A stretch of 64,000 nucleotides of DNA from Brachynemurus nebulosus (GCA_035578155.1 JAPWDM010000005.1:15522332-15586331), one strand, 5' to 3'; shown: positions 48,682 through 59,394, numbered from the stretch's first letter. Notes: generated from the sequence alone by a model not told the origin. Made by a program: numbers and translations.

Positions 48682-48843
48682 CACGGAGAGAAAATTCCTA
48701 TAAAAATTACTGTGCTCATACTACAGTCGATGTGTAACAGGCGAACATATCCAATTTTTGTACGGTAAAATTGGATATGTGCGCCTGTTACACGTCGATC
48801 GTAATATGAGCACAGTAATTTTTATAGGAATTTTCTCTCCGTG
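48682..48843. mobile_element. Near-perfect foldback MITE, TA target
   Basis: CACGGAGAGAAAATTCCTAT at the left folds onto ATAGGAATTTTCTCTCCGTG at the right, with pairing over about 70 bp per arm down to the ATCCAATTTT/AAAATTGGAT centre. TA flanks both ends (48680-48681 and 48844-48845). It lies three bases from the previous MITE's TA. Confidence 0.9.
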
Positions 48844-48854
48844 TAAAGAGCCTA

Positions 48855-48879
48855 CACGGATAGGAATTTTCTCTCCGTG
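48855..48879. mobile_element. 25-bp derivative of the adjacent foldback MITE
   Basis: CACGGATAGGAATTTTCTCT plus CCGTG, bordered by TA on each side (48853-48854 and 48880-48881). It consists of one terminal CACGGA fused to the last 19 bases of the other terminus, as if the whole interior had been deleted. Confidence 0.75.
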
Positions 48880-48881
48880 TA

Positions 48882-49486
48882 GTTTTCAAGTTCAAGCAAT
48901 GATCTTGAATTTATAAATTCGTTACACTTGTGTAAAGAAATCGATATTTGTGACTTCCGTAAATCAAAAATATAACTTATTAGCAATTATACACGTCAAC
49001 TTCAAAAGTCTTTGCCAAGATGTAAGACGGATAGATGCCTGTGTCGCGACACATTTATGTATATGTATGTTTTCCGCGATTAAACAATATAAAACGATTG
49101 TATATTATGGTGTTTAAGAAGCCACTTCGTGCTGTTGATTGACAGATTTATAAATATCTATTGAACAAACGCAGGAAATGAATGTTTAACGTTTAATTAA
49201 CTAATTAGTACCAATAATTATTAATTGTAATTAAAATTATTATTTTATTGTCAGTTATTGATTTTCATTTGCCCCAATATTGAAAATATCAAAATTAAAA
49301 TATTATTGTTCGGAATTTTTTGTGGAAATTATAAATGTTGAATACATGTAGGTATATTACTTATAGTGTTTTTTGAATGGAATTTTGTTTTGGCAAATAC
49401 GAAATTAATGAGTTTATAAATGATGGAAAATGTTTGGATAAAAAATAAATATAGAAACAATTAATTATCATTTAGCAATTGTTTAA
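48882..49486. other. No gene recognised
   Basis: A/T-rich, nothing supported. Confidence 0.4.
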
Positions 49487-50163
49487 TCTATTATACATAT
49501 AATAAAACTGTAACGAGACCATTTCTGTACATGGAATATTTTTTGAAAATTATAGTGGTATTGTAAACAGTTATCGATGTAGATATTAAAATTACAATTT
49601 TTAAAATCTTTGTCTGTCTGTTCACGCATCACGCAAAAACTATTGGACGGATTTTAATGAAATTTGGTGTGGTGATAACTTATTACCTGGGTCAACATCT
49701 AGAGTACTTTTTATCCCGAGAAAACGTCTCATTCCGACGGGAAAATAGAAAAACCATTCTGAGCATGTGGACACATTACGCAAAAACTGTTGGACGGATT
49801 TTGATGAAATTTGGTATGGCGATAAGCTATTGCCTGGATAAACATTCAAGATACTCCTTATGCCGCGAAAATGTCTCATTCCCACGAGAAAATAGAAAAA
49901 CTATTTTGAGGTTGTGTACACATTACGCAAAAACAATTGAACGGATTTTGATGAAATTTGGTGTGCTGATAGCTTATTACCTGCATCAATACTTAGGATA
50001 CTTTTTATTACGGGAAAATAGAAAAACCATTTTGAGCATGTGCATGCATTACGTAAAAAATTAATGTTCCATGCAAGTTCTGTATACTTATTACACTTAT
50101 ACGTATACTTCTCATTGAGTTTATAACAATGCGTCGCGCGAACGACGTCGCGGGTACAGCCAG
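49487..50163 (+). mobile_element. Non-autonomous Helitron with internal 147-bp repeats
   Basis: The left end is A|TCTATTATACATATAATAAA, the TC-led A/T-rich start seen in many insect Helitrons. The right end has the GC-rich GCGTCGCGCGAACGACGTCG hairpin region, GCGGGTACAGC, and CCAG before T, a one-base departure from CTAG. Three 147-bp units and a fourth partial one fill the interior. No Rep/helicase. The GGACGGATTTTGATGAAATT phrase is widespread in insect Helitron-derived repeats (from memory). Confidence 0.75.
49631..50063 (+). repeat. 147-bp tandem repeat inside the Helitron
   Basis: ACGCAAAAACTATTGGACGG-type starts lie at 49631, 49778 and 49925, with a degenerate fourth start at 50051 after a 21-bp deletion. 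As 147 is a multiple of three, reading frames stay open across units on both strands (135 codons on plus, about 80-90 on minus). These frames are repeat artefacts rather than genes. Confidence 0.9.
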
Positions 50164-50396
50164 TGTACAATAAAATTTGTAGAAATTATCAATGTCATCT
50201 TTTTCAATTAAAAAAGGCGGGAAGCTGATCCATTTAAATCGGACGTGGATCACATATCTTCAGCAAATTAAACTTAACTGGTAATGGTTCCTTAAAAAAA
50301 AAGTCGGCAATTTTGTTGCTGTTGAGACCTGAAAGGAATTTATGTTAGCTTGATCATGTCGTCAGAATAACATGTTTATTTTTGGCAATTTAAATA

Positions 50397-50624
50397 TTAG
50401 GTTGGCCAGAAAGTATTTATCGAAAACTTTCTTAGACTTTATAGAAAATGATAAAGGTTCTGAGACATTTTCTAATGTTTCTATATAAGTGGGTAGATAT
50501 AAACTTGGGTAGATGCAAGCTGCACGTCGTTAGGGTTGTATTAGAACTTGTACCCATTGTAACTTTGTTTATTTTTGTTTTAAATAAAACTATGACAACG
50601 ATAAAGACTTTCTGGCCAATCTAA
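50397..50624. mobile_element. mariner-type MITE
   Basis: TTAGGTTGGCCAGAAAGTAT at the left and the complement of ACTTTCTGGCCAATCTAA at the right form inverted ends of about 28 bp with two or three mismatches. TA flanks both (50395-50396 and 50625-50626). TTAGGTTGGC is the characteristic start of mariner elements. At 228 bp it is an internally deleted derivative with no transposase left. Confidence 0.85.
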
Positions 50625-50985
50625 TAAAATGAAATGTGAATCAAACTTAACATTAATTACTGTTTGAATAATTTTGGAGTAAGGACATTTTAACTGAGGT
50701 GGTAAAGTTCTGGCTTCTTGCTTGTTTTTCCGTTGCTCTTAGTTTTTAATTGAGATAAATATGTATAGAACGACCTCCCCTCTGTTACTTAAATTACGAA
50801 TTTTACGATTGTGGTTTTGATTATTTTAAAAAGTCAGTATACTTTAATTTTCATAATCCCTGGAAATTACCTATGATTAAACAGTTTGAATTTAGTTTTG
50901 TGGAAAATTTATATATAATGTTTGAAACAACCTTCAAAACATTGTAATGTACCAAAATAACTTCCGGTAAACTCTAATTATATAT

Positions 50986-51676
50986 ACAGGCTGAGTCTTT
51001 TGAGAGTTGCCAATTTGATTACAGCTAAACTATTACCCTAATCAAAAAACTGTTCAAATAAAATTTGAAGCAATTGACGGTCAAAGCTACAAGTTTCATA
51101 CCTCGTCTAGTTTTTGAGTTATGATGCAAACTTATGTTTTTTGAACATGAATCTACATTTAAAAGTTTTTTAAAAATTTATGATTCAGAACTACCATAAT
51201 ACTTAAATTTCCATTACTTTTCCATAATTTTCCAAGTTCTTGAGTAATTGTGTTTTAAAGATCAATTATTAAAAAAATATGCACTGCAACTGAGCTAAGA
51301 CGATATCAACATATATACGGTTTTTGACTAACTATAATGTAGTGTTGATAAAAGTATAGTGTAAATACTTAACAGTCATTTAACTATAGCGGGGGTAAAT
51401 AATTTTCAATGAATTAATAAATATGGATCAATTAACATGGTCATAGGAATTAATTATTAAATAAACTAGGAATTATTGAATCAGTTTTATCAACAAATTA
51501 ATAAATGTAGTTCCATTCAAAAAAAGTATAAGTTTTTATCATAGCTCGAAAACTTCATGGTTATCGCAATCGACTGTTCTCAGCAGTATCCACAACTGCT
51601 ATCTAAACAATATTTGGATTAAGGCAATAGCTGAGCCGTAATTAAAATGGCAACTCTCGAGAAAGTCACCCTATGT
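50986..51676. mobile_element. Foldback family B, copy 2
   Basis: ACAGGCTGAGTCTTTTGAGA at the left pairs with TCTCGAGAAAGTCACCCTAT at the right. The arms continue with GTTGCCAATTTGATTACAGC, a GTTCAAATAAAATTTGAAGC-like block and CATAGCTCGAAAAC. Same order as 26468-27780, with a shorter centre. Confidence 0.75.
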
Positions 51677-52321
51677 ATACTTTTACCAGTGCTGTGAACA
51701 AATTTAATAATTTACATATAATGTGTACAGAATACCTACATCTAAGTACATTACATTATAGATGAGAGCTATATTAATATATTTACAACATTGGAAAGTT
51801 GGTTTATATATTTACCAACCGGTTAAACCCATGCTCATTATTATTTTATTAATACTCATACATGTGAGCACTATTTCCACATTGATATGCTTACACGTCG
51901 CGCGATCTACTACACTACTAGTCCACACTTTATGCAACAGAACTATGAGAGAGAAACCGTAATTTTCAATATAGCTACTCAGTAGTGGTATAATAGTGGT
52001 GGGGATGAGGGTGGGGATGAACGGTATGTAAGCCAGCTGGTTATCAAACGTTCAAGTCATCACTTATGTGAGCTATACCATATTGTGTCCCATGGAGATA
52101 CGGAGTCGGTTCAATTAGTGGAATTATTTTTAGATAAGCATTCAGGGAGTAGAATATTATCATTGCATTTTAGTAGTAGTTGGTGGTAGCAAATTGTAAA
52201 GATAAAAATACTTACGGTACATTTCTGTATAGAATTTACACGTTGTCGAAAGAAAATCCGAATTTTTTTCTGAAAACGAAAATAGTAAACAAAATGCAAT
52301 TTTAAAGGTTTGTTCTACATA
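51677..52321. other. No gene recognised
   Basis: Includes an unrecognised 66-codon plus-strand frame (51762-51962) of hydrophobic, possibly membrane-spanning character. There is no supporting context. Confidence 0.35.
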
Positions 52322-53248
52322 GGGTGAATGCGGGAGAGATGCCGTACATTTTGAAAACACTTGATAATTCTTAAAGTATGTATTTAATTGCTTTGAAATT
52401 TGGTACACAATAAATGTAAACATTGTTCGTGAAAATTATTTATAAATAATTTTAAATTTTGAGTCATAAAGGATTCATAATTAACATTTTTGTAGAGCCT
52501 GCAAAGCGGCGTCTCTCCCACACCTATGGAAGAGATGCCACATCAAAGAACGTGAGAAGCCGCATAGTTCATATTAAAAATTTTGAATTTTACACACATC
52601 TCCATACATGACGCATGCCATATGTAACCACTTTTGGCACTTTTTATACATCTTAACCAGTCAACTTTTTTTTGTTTCTGAGTACTTTTCGAAACATTCA
52701 ATACACAGGCAATCATCATTATTTTCGTTATCTTCACTAATATGAGGGCTCTTCCTGATCCATTAATGGATCTTTTATATCTACGCGGCATAATTTACGG
52801 TCCAAAAAAAAATTGCATAATTAAGGTATATAAGTCTATGTTTTTAACATGTAATATGATGGGGCATCTATACCAACTTTAAATGCGGCATCTTTCCTTT
52901 TTGTTGGGATAGATGCCGCATGTTGCTATAGAAAGCATAGTGCGGAATTCCGACCTAAAATTTTATACACTACTTTTAAAATATACCTAAATTAATAAAA
53001 AAATCATTTTGTACAATGAAATATACATTCTTAAATTCTAATGAATTAAATGCTTGATAAAATATTGTGTTGAAAAAACTTACTTTTCAATAATAAAAAG
53101 TTGGATAATTAGTAAACTGATGGACTAATCATAAATGTTACCATATACAGCTTATAAACAAGTAACTTATTTTAAACATATAATCCATTAATAGCGCTAT
53201 CTATCAATCAACGGACGAACTATGGCTACTGCGGCATCTCTCCTACCA
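52322..53248 (-). mobile_element. TA-flanked pogo-like element with reiterated GCGGCATCT motif
   Basis: GGGTGAATGCGGGAGAGATG and the complement of GCGGCATCTCTCCTACCA are imperfect inverted ends bordered by TA. The terminal word GCGGCATCT/AGATGCCGC recurs inside near 52508, 52532, 52864, 52886 and 52913, in both orientations. A minus-strand coding remnant (52600-52791) carries a cysteine/histidine zinc-finger pattern like that at the C-terminus of insect pogo-like transposases, which ties the TA target to that family. Confidence 0.7.
52600..52791 (-). pseudogene. pogo-like transposase C-terminal zinc-finger fragment
   Basis: Reading starts at MPRRYKRSINGSG in one frame. A shift gives ISEDNENNDDCLCIECFEKY, another gives DWLRCIK, and a third gives KCQKWLHMAC. 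Joined in order, the spacing C-x-C-x-x-C...W-x-x-C-x-x-C-x-x-W-x-H-x-x-C is the PHD-like zinc finger often found at the very end of insect pogo/Tigger-type transposases. At least two small indels break the frame. The catalytic DDD domain is not present, and upstream sequence in the element is A/T-rich. Confidence 0.55.
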
Positions 53249-53647
53249 TAAAGCAACATGTAATGAAGATACGTGCCAAATTTGAAGTCGATTGGATAAA
53301 TAGAAATCGAGATTTTAAGTCGATCAGTTTGGAAAATCTAAATAGATTCGAGAAAAATGCTTTAAACGGCCGGTTTTGCATTCATAATTTTAAAGGTTCT
53401 TTAACTAAAGCTACTTTTAATTTAAAGTCGACTTTATTTTTAATATTGTTTTACAATGATCAGGTCTGCTTACTTTTGTTAAAAGACTTTTAAGTGTGGC
53501 ATGGATAAAACGAACTATGAATGATCGTAGCCAATCTTATATTTTTAAAAAATAACTATAGAAACGAAAATATCAACATAATTGAATTTCAGAAAATACG
53601 CATTTCGCTCATTTCGCTACAGCCAGTGAGATTGGAATAGAAAACTA

Positions 53648-54231
53648 CACACACCGGCAGAATTAGCGGAACATACAAAATATCTGTAGAAATCAAACAA
53701 ACCATTTAATTTCGAGAAAATATTAATCTTATTTAATTATTCACTTAAAATTACATGTTCACAAGTCGATAAACCTTTATTTTCGGTAGTAAAACAAGTA
53801 ACCATATAAAATGGCAAATTTTTGGAATCTTATGTCGTCTAAGAATAATTTAAATAAAAGATTATTTAACAAATAGAAAATGAAACACGTTTTAATCCCG
53901 CCTGGTTCCTTCCGTGCTCTTATCAAAGCTTCCATTCGTTTTTCTACACTCAGCATGATGTTATCGATAGTTTCCTGGGACAGTCTTTGCCATTCTTCAA
54001 TTACGGCAGTTTGAAGCTCGACCACATTGAGAAGAAACGGCATTTGAATTCGAAAGTGACAGACCTCTTAAAAAGAATTGCATCAATAATAAATAAAAAC
54101 AATTCTATGGAAAGTCAATTGATTCGTTACTTCAATATTACTTTAAGTAAAAATGAAAAAAAACCGGTAACTTTGTTTAATATATAGGTTTTTATATTTT
54201 TTTTATGTTCCGTTAATTATGCCGGTGTGTG
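53648..54231 (-). mobile_element. Tc1-type element, internally deleted
   Basis: CACACACCGGCAGAATTAGC at the left and the complement of TAATTATGCCGGTGTGTG at the right are inverted ends of about 30 bp (continuing GGAACATA/TATGTTCC), bordered by TA (53646-53647 and 54232-54233). A minus-strand fragment of the transposase C-terminus survives (53900-54043). The rest of the gene is deleted; a full Tc1 element would be about 1.6 kb. Confidence 0.88.
53900..54043 (-). pseudogene. Tc1 transposase C-terminal fragment
   Basis: The peptide MPFLLNVVELQTAVIEEWQR, then LSQETIDNIMLSVEKRMEAL and IRAR, matches the end of Tc1 transposases: a helix with W, the phrase (I/L)-x-QE-T-(I/L)-x-x-(L/M)-x-x-S-(M/V)-x-x-R, and (A)-L/V-I-x-AR-G-G. 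The DDE triad lies upstream in the family and is lost by internal deletion. The usual ending after AR is altered and the frame runs on into A/T-rich sequence to about 53777. Confidence 0.85.
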
Positions 54232-54953
54232 TACATTATTTCTTTTTAAAAGAAATTTATCATAAATACAACGAATCATAAAAGAAATCGCGGGTAACCC
54301 AGAAATAGTTCAGCCAGTTTAACCCAAAAGGAATGTTTGATATTAATCCAAGACGTAAAAATAATCAAAAATATTATTGAAAATAAGCAAACAAATAAAA
54401 TTTTTATTCTATTTATTTAAGGTACAAATATTTTATAAAAAAATTTTCTTATAAACAAAATTCAATGATAATAATCAGCAATAACAAATACGTTAAAGCC
54501 GACTTTAAGCAGTAAAAATCGAGATAATTCTTACTTTAGTTTAAAGTCGACTTTTAGACTAACGGGGCTTTAAATTTGATTGTAAAACAGTACCAAAAAT
54601 AAAATCAGTTTTAAAGTTGGCTTTAGTGTTAAAGTCGGCTTTAAATGTGAATGTAAAACCGGCCATAAAAGTTTTTAAGTAAATTAGCTGATACCTGAAA
54701 CTACTTTTAGGAATACATTTGCGGAATCTGTGTATACTTTCAGAAAATGAAATAAAGAAATTGAATTTTTCAAAATTCTAGACTAGAATCCTGCTTTAAT
54801 ATTTTCAACGAAAGCATTCGATATTTATTTATCCACCTTTTATCAATAAAATTTATATATAAAATAATTCTTAGGATTCCTTCTGACTGCATAAACATGC
54901 CAAAATCGTTGTCTGGAACACATAGTATGCATCGTCGGATACCATCATCATAG

Positions 54954-55046
54954 TGTTTATTATACTCTGGTGTTGATCGTGGGCGAGCAGGTGCTACAGG
55001 ATGGATTGGTAATGTGGTTGGTACGTTTGATATGAAATGTCAATAA
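54954..55046 (+). pseudogene. Possible non-LTR retrotransposon endonuclease fragment
   Basis: The plus strand reads CLLYSGVDRGRAGATGWIGN between stops. LLYSGVDR-x-RA-x-x-G is reminiscent of the endonuclease domain of RTE/CR1-type LINEs. On the opposite strand the same bases read TPEYNKHYDDGIRRCILC, also protein-like, so the coding strand is uncertain. The segment is of ordinary composition in A/T-rich surroundings. Low confidence. Confidence 0.25.
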
Positions 55047-55138
55047 CATATAATATTATCAACAACCGACAAATATTACCAACGTATTACAAAACGAAGT
55101 AGTTCTACATCGTAATGAATATATCGTGGAAACGAATA

Positions 55139-55418
55139 TACAGCTTGAGCTTTTTGTGGGTGTCCATTTTTATTATAGCCAAACCGTTAATTGATTCAAA
55201 AGACTAAGTTTATTTTTATCTCTATGTATATATACATCAGCTATACATTGATATTCATTTCACCATTATAAAGAGAAGCTATTTTGAATCGAAAATATTA
55301 CTAACAAATACAGTCAAAAAATACCACTTTATTTTAATTTCCGTGATATAAAACTGACCGTAGCGTAAAAATTTTATTTTTATTTTAAAAAATAAAATTC
55401 CCAAAAAACTCACCCTAT
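55139..55418. mobile_element. Foldback family B, copy 3, short
   Basis: TACAGCTTGAGCTTTTTGTG, with GTGTCCATTTTTATTATAGC at the left, and CCCAAAAAACTCACCCTATA at the right repeat the order of family B ends. The centre is unrelated A/T-rich sequence. Confidence 0.6.
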
Positions 55419-55796
55419 ATATATAATCGTACGTTTGTAGTACTAAGTGAAAACTGAGCCATGGATGCGACGTGTCTCTCAGTTTATTTTACCAATCATT
55501 TTTACAATATTCATTTAAATTTTCGCTCACGAACTGCATGAAAACGATCTGTTTCCCATTTCACATATTCCGAAAATGAATTTAAAATATATTTGAACAA
55601 GAAATTGTTTCATATTTTCAAAATATACTTGCAGTTGGACGTGGTTTGGTGGAGAAAAAGCAGAAGAAGATTAGTATTATTATTTTCTTGATAAAAGCTT
55701 GCTTTCCGAGAATGTTCCATTTAAAGGGATCAAATGATTTAATTTAATTTTGCTGTATTTTCAAATACTAAAGAAAAAGGTTTATCCACTACACAG

Positions 55797-56250
55797 AATC
55801 CCAACGGGGGAGATATCGCTCCCCAGTGGGCGCTGCAGTCTTCCCGGGGGGGCGGTATCGGATAAGGTTGTCAAGAAGGGTGGTGAAATAAGTAAATTAA
55901 TATAATAAACATATTTTTATATATAATAAAAAGAAAAATTAGGTATAGACAATATTATGCAACAATATTTTAATATTTTATATAAAATTAACTATTTTGA
56001 GGTAGAGTTACGGACTAAGGGCAGGGCCCACTGCAGGGGCGGACGAGCAAAAAAAAAAGTCGCCGGTTGTGAAAAATAGAAAAAGAGGGCGGCATTTTGC
56101 AGTCGACGAGCAAAGAAAAAAAAGGTCGCCGGGGGTTTTTTGCCCAGAGGGACGTAAATGTTAGAGCGGGCGCTGGTAGGGGGCGTTGAAATTTCTGTTC
56201 TATACTAAAGGGGGCGGTGGTCCAGAAAAGGTTGGGAATCTATGATCTAC
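55797..56250. mobile_element. hAT-like remnant, G/C-rich, with GGGGGCGG motifs
   Basis: The left end contains CAGAATCCCAACGGGGGAGA and the right end GGTCCAGAAAAGGTTGGGAA with TCTATG; ATCCCAAC/GTTGGGAAT are inverted. CAGxGxTTCCCAAC-type ends are common in hAT elements. Internally GACGAGCAAA...AAAAGTCGCCGG is repeated (about 56041 and 56103). No clean 8-bp duplication. Confidence 0.45.
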
Positions 56251-57794
56251 TATGAATTGCTTAATATTTCTGAATGATTTCATTTCAAAAGTTGGCCTTA
56301 GATCAGCTCTTCTGGAGGAAGTGTATCATTAACCTTTAGCAAAAAATGTTTATTTATTCTATGTGTTGGTTTTTGATATTTTCAATATTTTGTGTATTAA
56401 TTATACACTAAAAATTGGCATATTTAAAAAAAAATTACACATTAATCTTTAGAACGTTCTGTTGTTCCTCCAATACCCAGTCGAAAACACAGTTTCAAAT
56501 AATCCTGAATATATATTAATCAACTAATTACACGACAAATATCAATAGATTTTTTGGTATAATATCAAATGAACTCTATTGAATTGTATAACATTTCGTG
56601 TTTGTAGTACAACAGATCTATGTGTTTGTTGTAATGTCCCAGTTTTTCAAATATATAAAGTTTAAATTTATATATATTATAATGATATTTATAGTTTCAA
56701 CTGGTGTATAAAATATAATATATTTAAAACATTGATGGTGCAATGCGGTTTCATTTATACATATAATAACTATAAATACGCCGTACTATGACAAATAGAT
56801 CCACCGGCACCGGTTGGGTTAGTGTAGAACACTATGGCACTATACGTTACGTACGGCATGTATAAAATTTTAATAGTTACATAGGAAATACCTATGTGTT
56901 AAATATTACTTATTTAATTTTTGTTGTTGATTATATATAGAGTTATTTTTTGAATTTTTGACAGTTAATAAATATAAATCATAACGTACAGTGATCACTA
57001 CGTTTTCCGGCATCTTATTTTATAGAAACATACACTTAGGTAACGGTTTTTAAACTTTCGGTTTTTTTTGAGATTCTTCTAGACACGTGAATGATGACAG
57101 CGAAAAGAGAAAGCATACAAAGACGAAAACTAAAACAAAATGTTTCAAATACGAAAAAACTTCTGAAAAATTTATTTTTCATTCTGTTTCTTATAATAAT
57201 ATAAAGAATTACAGAAGTAATTTTTTCCAGTTAGGAGAAGTGGGATAAGAGGGACATGTATTGACAGGGACAAATCAAATTACGCCCTAACTACAAATCC
57301 TTCCAACAAAAAATCATTTTTATGACCAGTACGACCACATAAATGTATACTCATTTAGACTTTAAACTGCTATCACTTAAAACATGGCGACGCACAGTGG
57401 AGTAGTTACCCTTAAATGATTGCTACAACCGATAAATTTAAAATTCACAACTACTGTTAAAAGTAGTATTTTTGGACTGAAACATCTGGCTTATCTACTC
57501 GGTTCCATACCGGGCCGATAAGGCATGTTCAGAACAGACATTATTACCGTCAGTTGAAGACACGGCTTGGTCAACAATGGGGTAGCGTGGCTGTATAGTG
57601 ATTTGTATAGTCAAAGTATAATGGTTCATATTTTTATTTGTCTAATTGACTTGAATTATTTTTTCCTCATTATTTATAAGGTGAGTGGTCATTATTTATT
57701 TATCACGCCTAAAATAATTTTAAAATAATTACTTGTATGTATATTTTAATGACATGTTATTTTTGAGCGTTACTTTATGGTATTCCATATTTGC
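56251..57794. other. No gene recognised
   Basis: A/T-rich. A stretch at 57230-57600 has ordinary composition but shows no terminal repeats and no conserved peptide. Confidence 0.35.
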
Positions 57795-58673
57795 AAATAA
57801 TAAACAAATATTTTACTTCGCAAAAATACCACTTTTATTTTGAAACTGTGACAATATTGTTTCGAACCGTCAGTTCATTTTCAAACAGAATAAAAATTAC
57901 ATTCGATACATGCCTTATATACTAATTTTATCTACCTATACTTATGGAGGGGGAGTGGTATGTGATGTGGAACTGGAAGGGGTGGGAGTAGTTGGAGAAT
58001 CCAAAAATCAAGAAAAACAAGATTACATTACATGTGACAAGAGGCAAACAAACATCGTTTTTACATCGGTCAAACTGGCAGAAACTTTGAAACCTGGAGA
58101 GCAAAGCATTTCAGGTCGTATAGAAATAAGAAATCCGACTCTGCTTTTGCGAGGCATTTAATAGACACCGGACACACGCCAGAACGGGAAATTACAGTGT
58201 TACACGAGGCAAACAAAGGACAGAAGTTAACAATCTCAGAAGCAACAGAAATAAATAAACATAGCTCCGATCATCTTTTAAATGACTACATCGATATTTA
58301 CAGTTCAACTTTATTTTCAATATTATAACTTATTTAAATTTTAATTTCTGTTTAAAACTGTATTCACTATAATATTGTCTTTTTGTCATTTTCAAGTTCA
58401 ATCTTTTGTCACGTGTTTGTTTGCTTCTTGTCACATGTAATGTAATCTTCTTTCTCTTGATTTTTGGATTCTCCTACTACTCCCACCCCTTCCACTTCCA
58501 CATCACATACCACTCCCCCTCCATAAGTATAGGTAGATAAAATTAGTATATAAGGCATGTATCGAATGTAACTTTTATTCTGTATGAAAATAAACTGACG
58601 GTTCGAAACAATATTGTCACAGTTTCAAAATAAAAGTGGTATTTTTGCGAAGTAAAATATTTGCTTATTATTT
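57795..58673 (+). mobile_element. Penelope-like remnant between ~260-bp inverted arms
   Basis: The left arm (57795-58055) and right arm (58414-58673) are inverted copies. They share GTGGTATTTTTGCGAAGTAA, CGAAACAATATTGTCAC, TAGTATATAAGGCATGT, the GGAGGGGGAGTGGTATGTGA block and ATTACATGTGACAAG. Between them is the C-terminal part of a GIY-YIG endonuclease (58059-58328). The arms contain CTGACGG-TT-CGAAACAATATTGTC, which looks like a hammerhead core with helix II deleted and a palindromic helix III. No reverse transcriptase remains. Confidence 0.75.
58059..58328 (+). pseudogene. GIY-YIG endonuclease C-terminal fragment, frameshifted
   Basis: In the frame from 58059 the peptide reads FYIGQTGRNFETWRAKHF, RNKKSDSAFARHLIDTGHTP, VLHEANKGQKL, SEATEINKH and LLNDYIDIYSSTLFSIL, and stops at TAA. 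FYIGQTGR (the YIG half), a following arginine and histidine, S-x-FA-x-HL-x-x-x-GH and E of the SEAxEI helix are GIY-YIG features. Directly upstream a different frame reads DYITCDK, resembling the Y-x-I-x-C start, so a one- or two-base shift near 58055 separates the halves. This lineage differs clearly from the copy at 47333-47741. Confidence 0.8.
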
Positions 58674-59340
58674 AATAAACTTTTATTGTACTTTGTTAAA
58701 GATAAGGATTTAAATATCTTCCGAGCTTTTCCGAACAAACTTGTATACATACCACTTCATTCTGCAAGTAACAGAAAAACAATTCCTGGAATAAAACTTC
58801 CCACACGTACTTGCCATTACTATAAAAAGTATAACCTAAGTATAACAAAAGAGTAACCTAGCCTTATAAGTATAACCTAAAGAGTTTAATTATATTGAAT
58901 CATCCATAATTTGTTTGTTTATTGATATCTGTATCAACATATTTATACTTTAACGTAAAAGCCCCCATTATGGAACGGTATCTAATACTGGGACAGTTTT
59001 GACATTTACATATTTATTTCTTGAATTAAGTAAGGAAACATTAAATGCGAGGTGAATTTAAATTGAAAAACAAACATTCTATTAATAATAATTTTTCTTA
59101 TCAGACGTTTCTTTCAGAAATAACTTCATGTCCTTACTCTAAAATTATCCTAAAATTGCTTATAATTGTATTTTGCAGTAAAATTTAACAATAAAATACA
59201 ATTAATATAAATAAATTGTTACCTCTATTTTCGCCAAAAAAAATTTTTACACTTGTAATTTCATTATTTGACTTTATTTGGCAATAAACCTCAATATTAA
59301 GACCAGCAAAAAACCAAACAGAATTTTTGAACCAATCTTC
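58674..59340. other. No gene recognised
   Basis: A/T-rich; a short AAGTATAACCTAA direct repeat near 58830-58870. Confidence 0.4.
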
Positions 59341-59390
59341 AACATATCGACTGGTTTCGGTGTCTCAAACACCATTATCAAGACAAGAAT
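59341..59390 (-). ncRNA. Degenerate hammerhead-like motif
   Basis: On the minus strand: TTGATAA, T, GGTGT, a 5-base loop TTGAG, ACACC, GAAAC, CA, GTC, GATATG. Helix II is a perfect 5-bp stem and the cleavage triplet is GTC. The core CTGATGA has become TTGATAA (changes at the invariant C3 and catalytic G8), so it should be inactive. Helix III lies in the near-palindrome ACCAGT. Confidence 0.45.
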
Positions 59391-59394
59391 ATAA

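Larger units (their letters stand above)
53368..54664. mobile_element. Outer inverted-repeat element, GGCCGGTTTTGCATTC ends
   Basis: GGCCGGTTTTGCATTCATAA at the left matches the complement of GAATGTAAAACCGGCC at the right. Words of the form TTTAAAGTCGACTTT and AAAGCCGACTTTAA recur near both ends (53430; 54495, 54545, 54620, 54640). A complete Tc1-type element (53648-54231) is inserted in it, so its own length is about 0.7 kb. Superfamily uncertain; flanks TTTAAAC and ATAAAAG are not a clear duplication. Confidence 0.7.

Noticed and set aside
49622..50060. Regularly spaced repeats considered as a CRISPR array
   Set aside because: Units are contiguous and about 147 bp with no repeat-spacer alternation; eukaryotic Helitron context.
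49640..50253. Minus-strand frames of 81-89 codons opposite the Helitron repeats
   Set aside because: Products of the 147-bp unit being a multiple of three; the same unit is also open on the plus strand.
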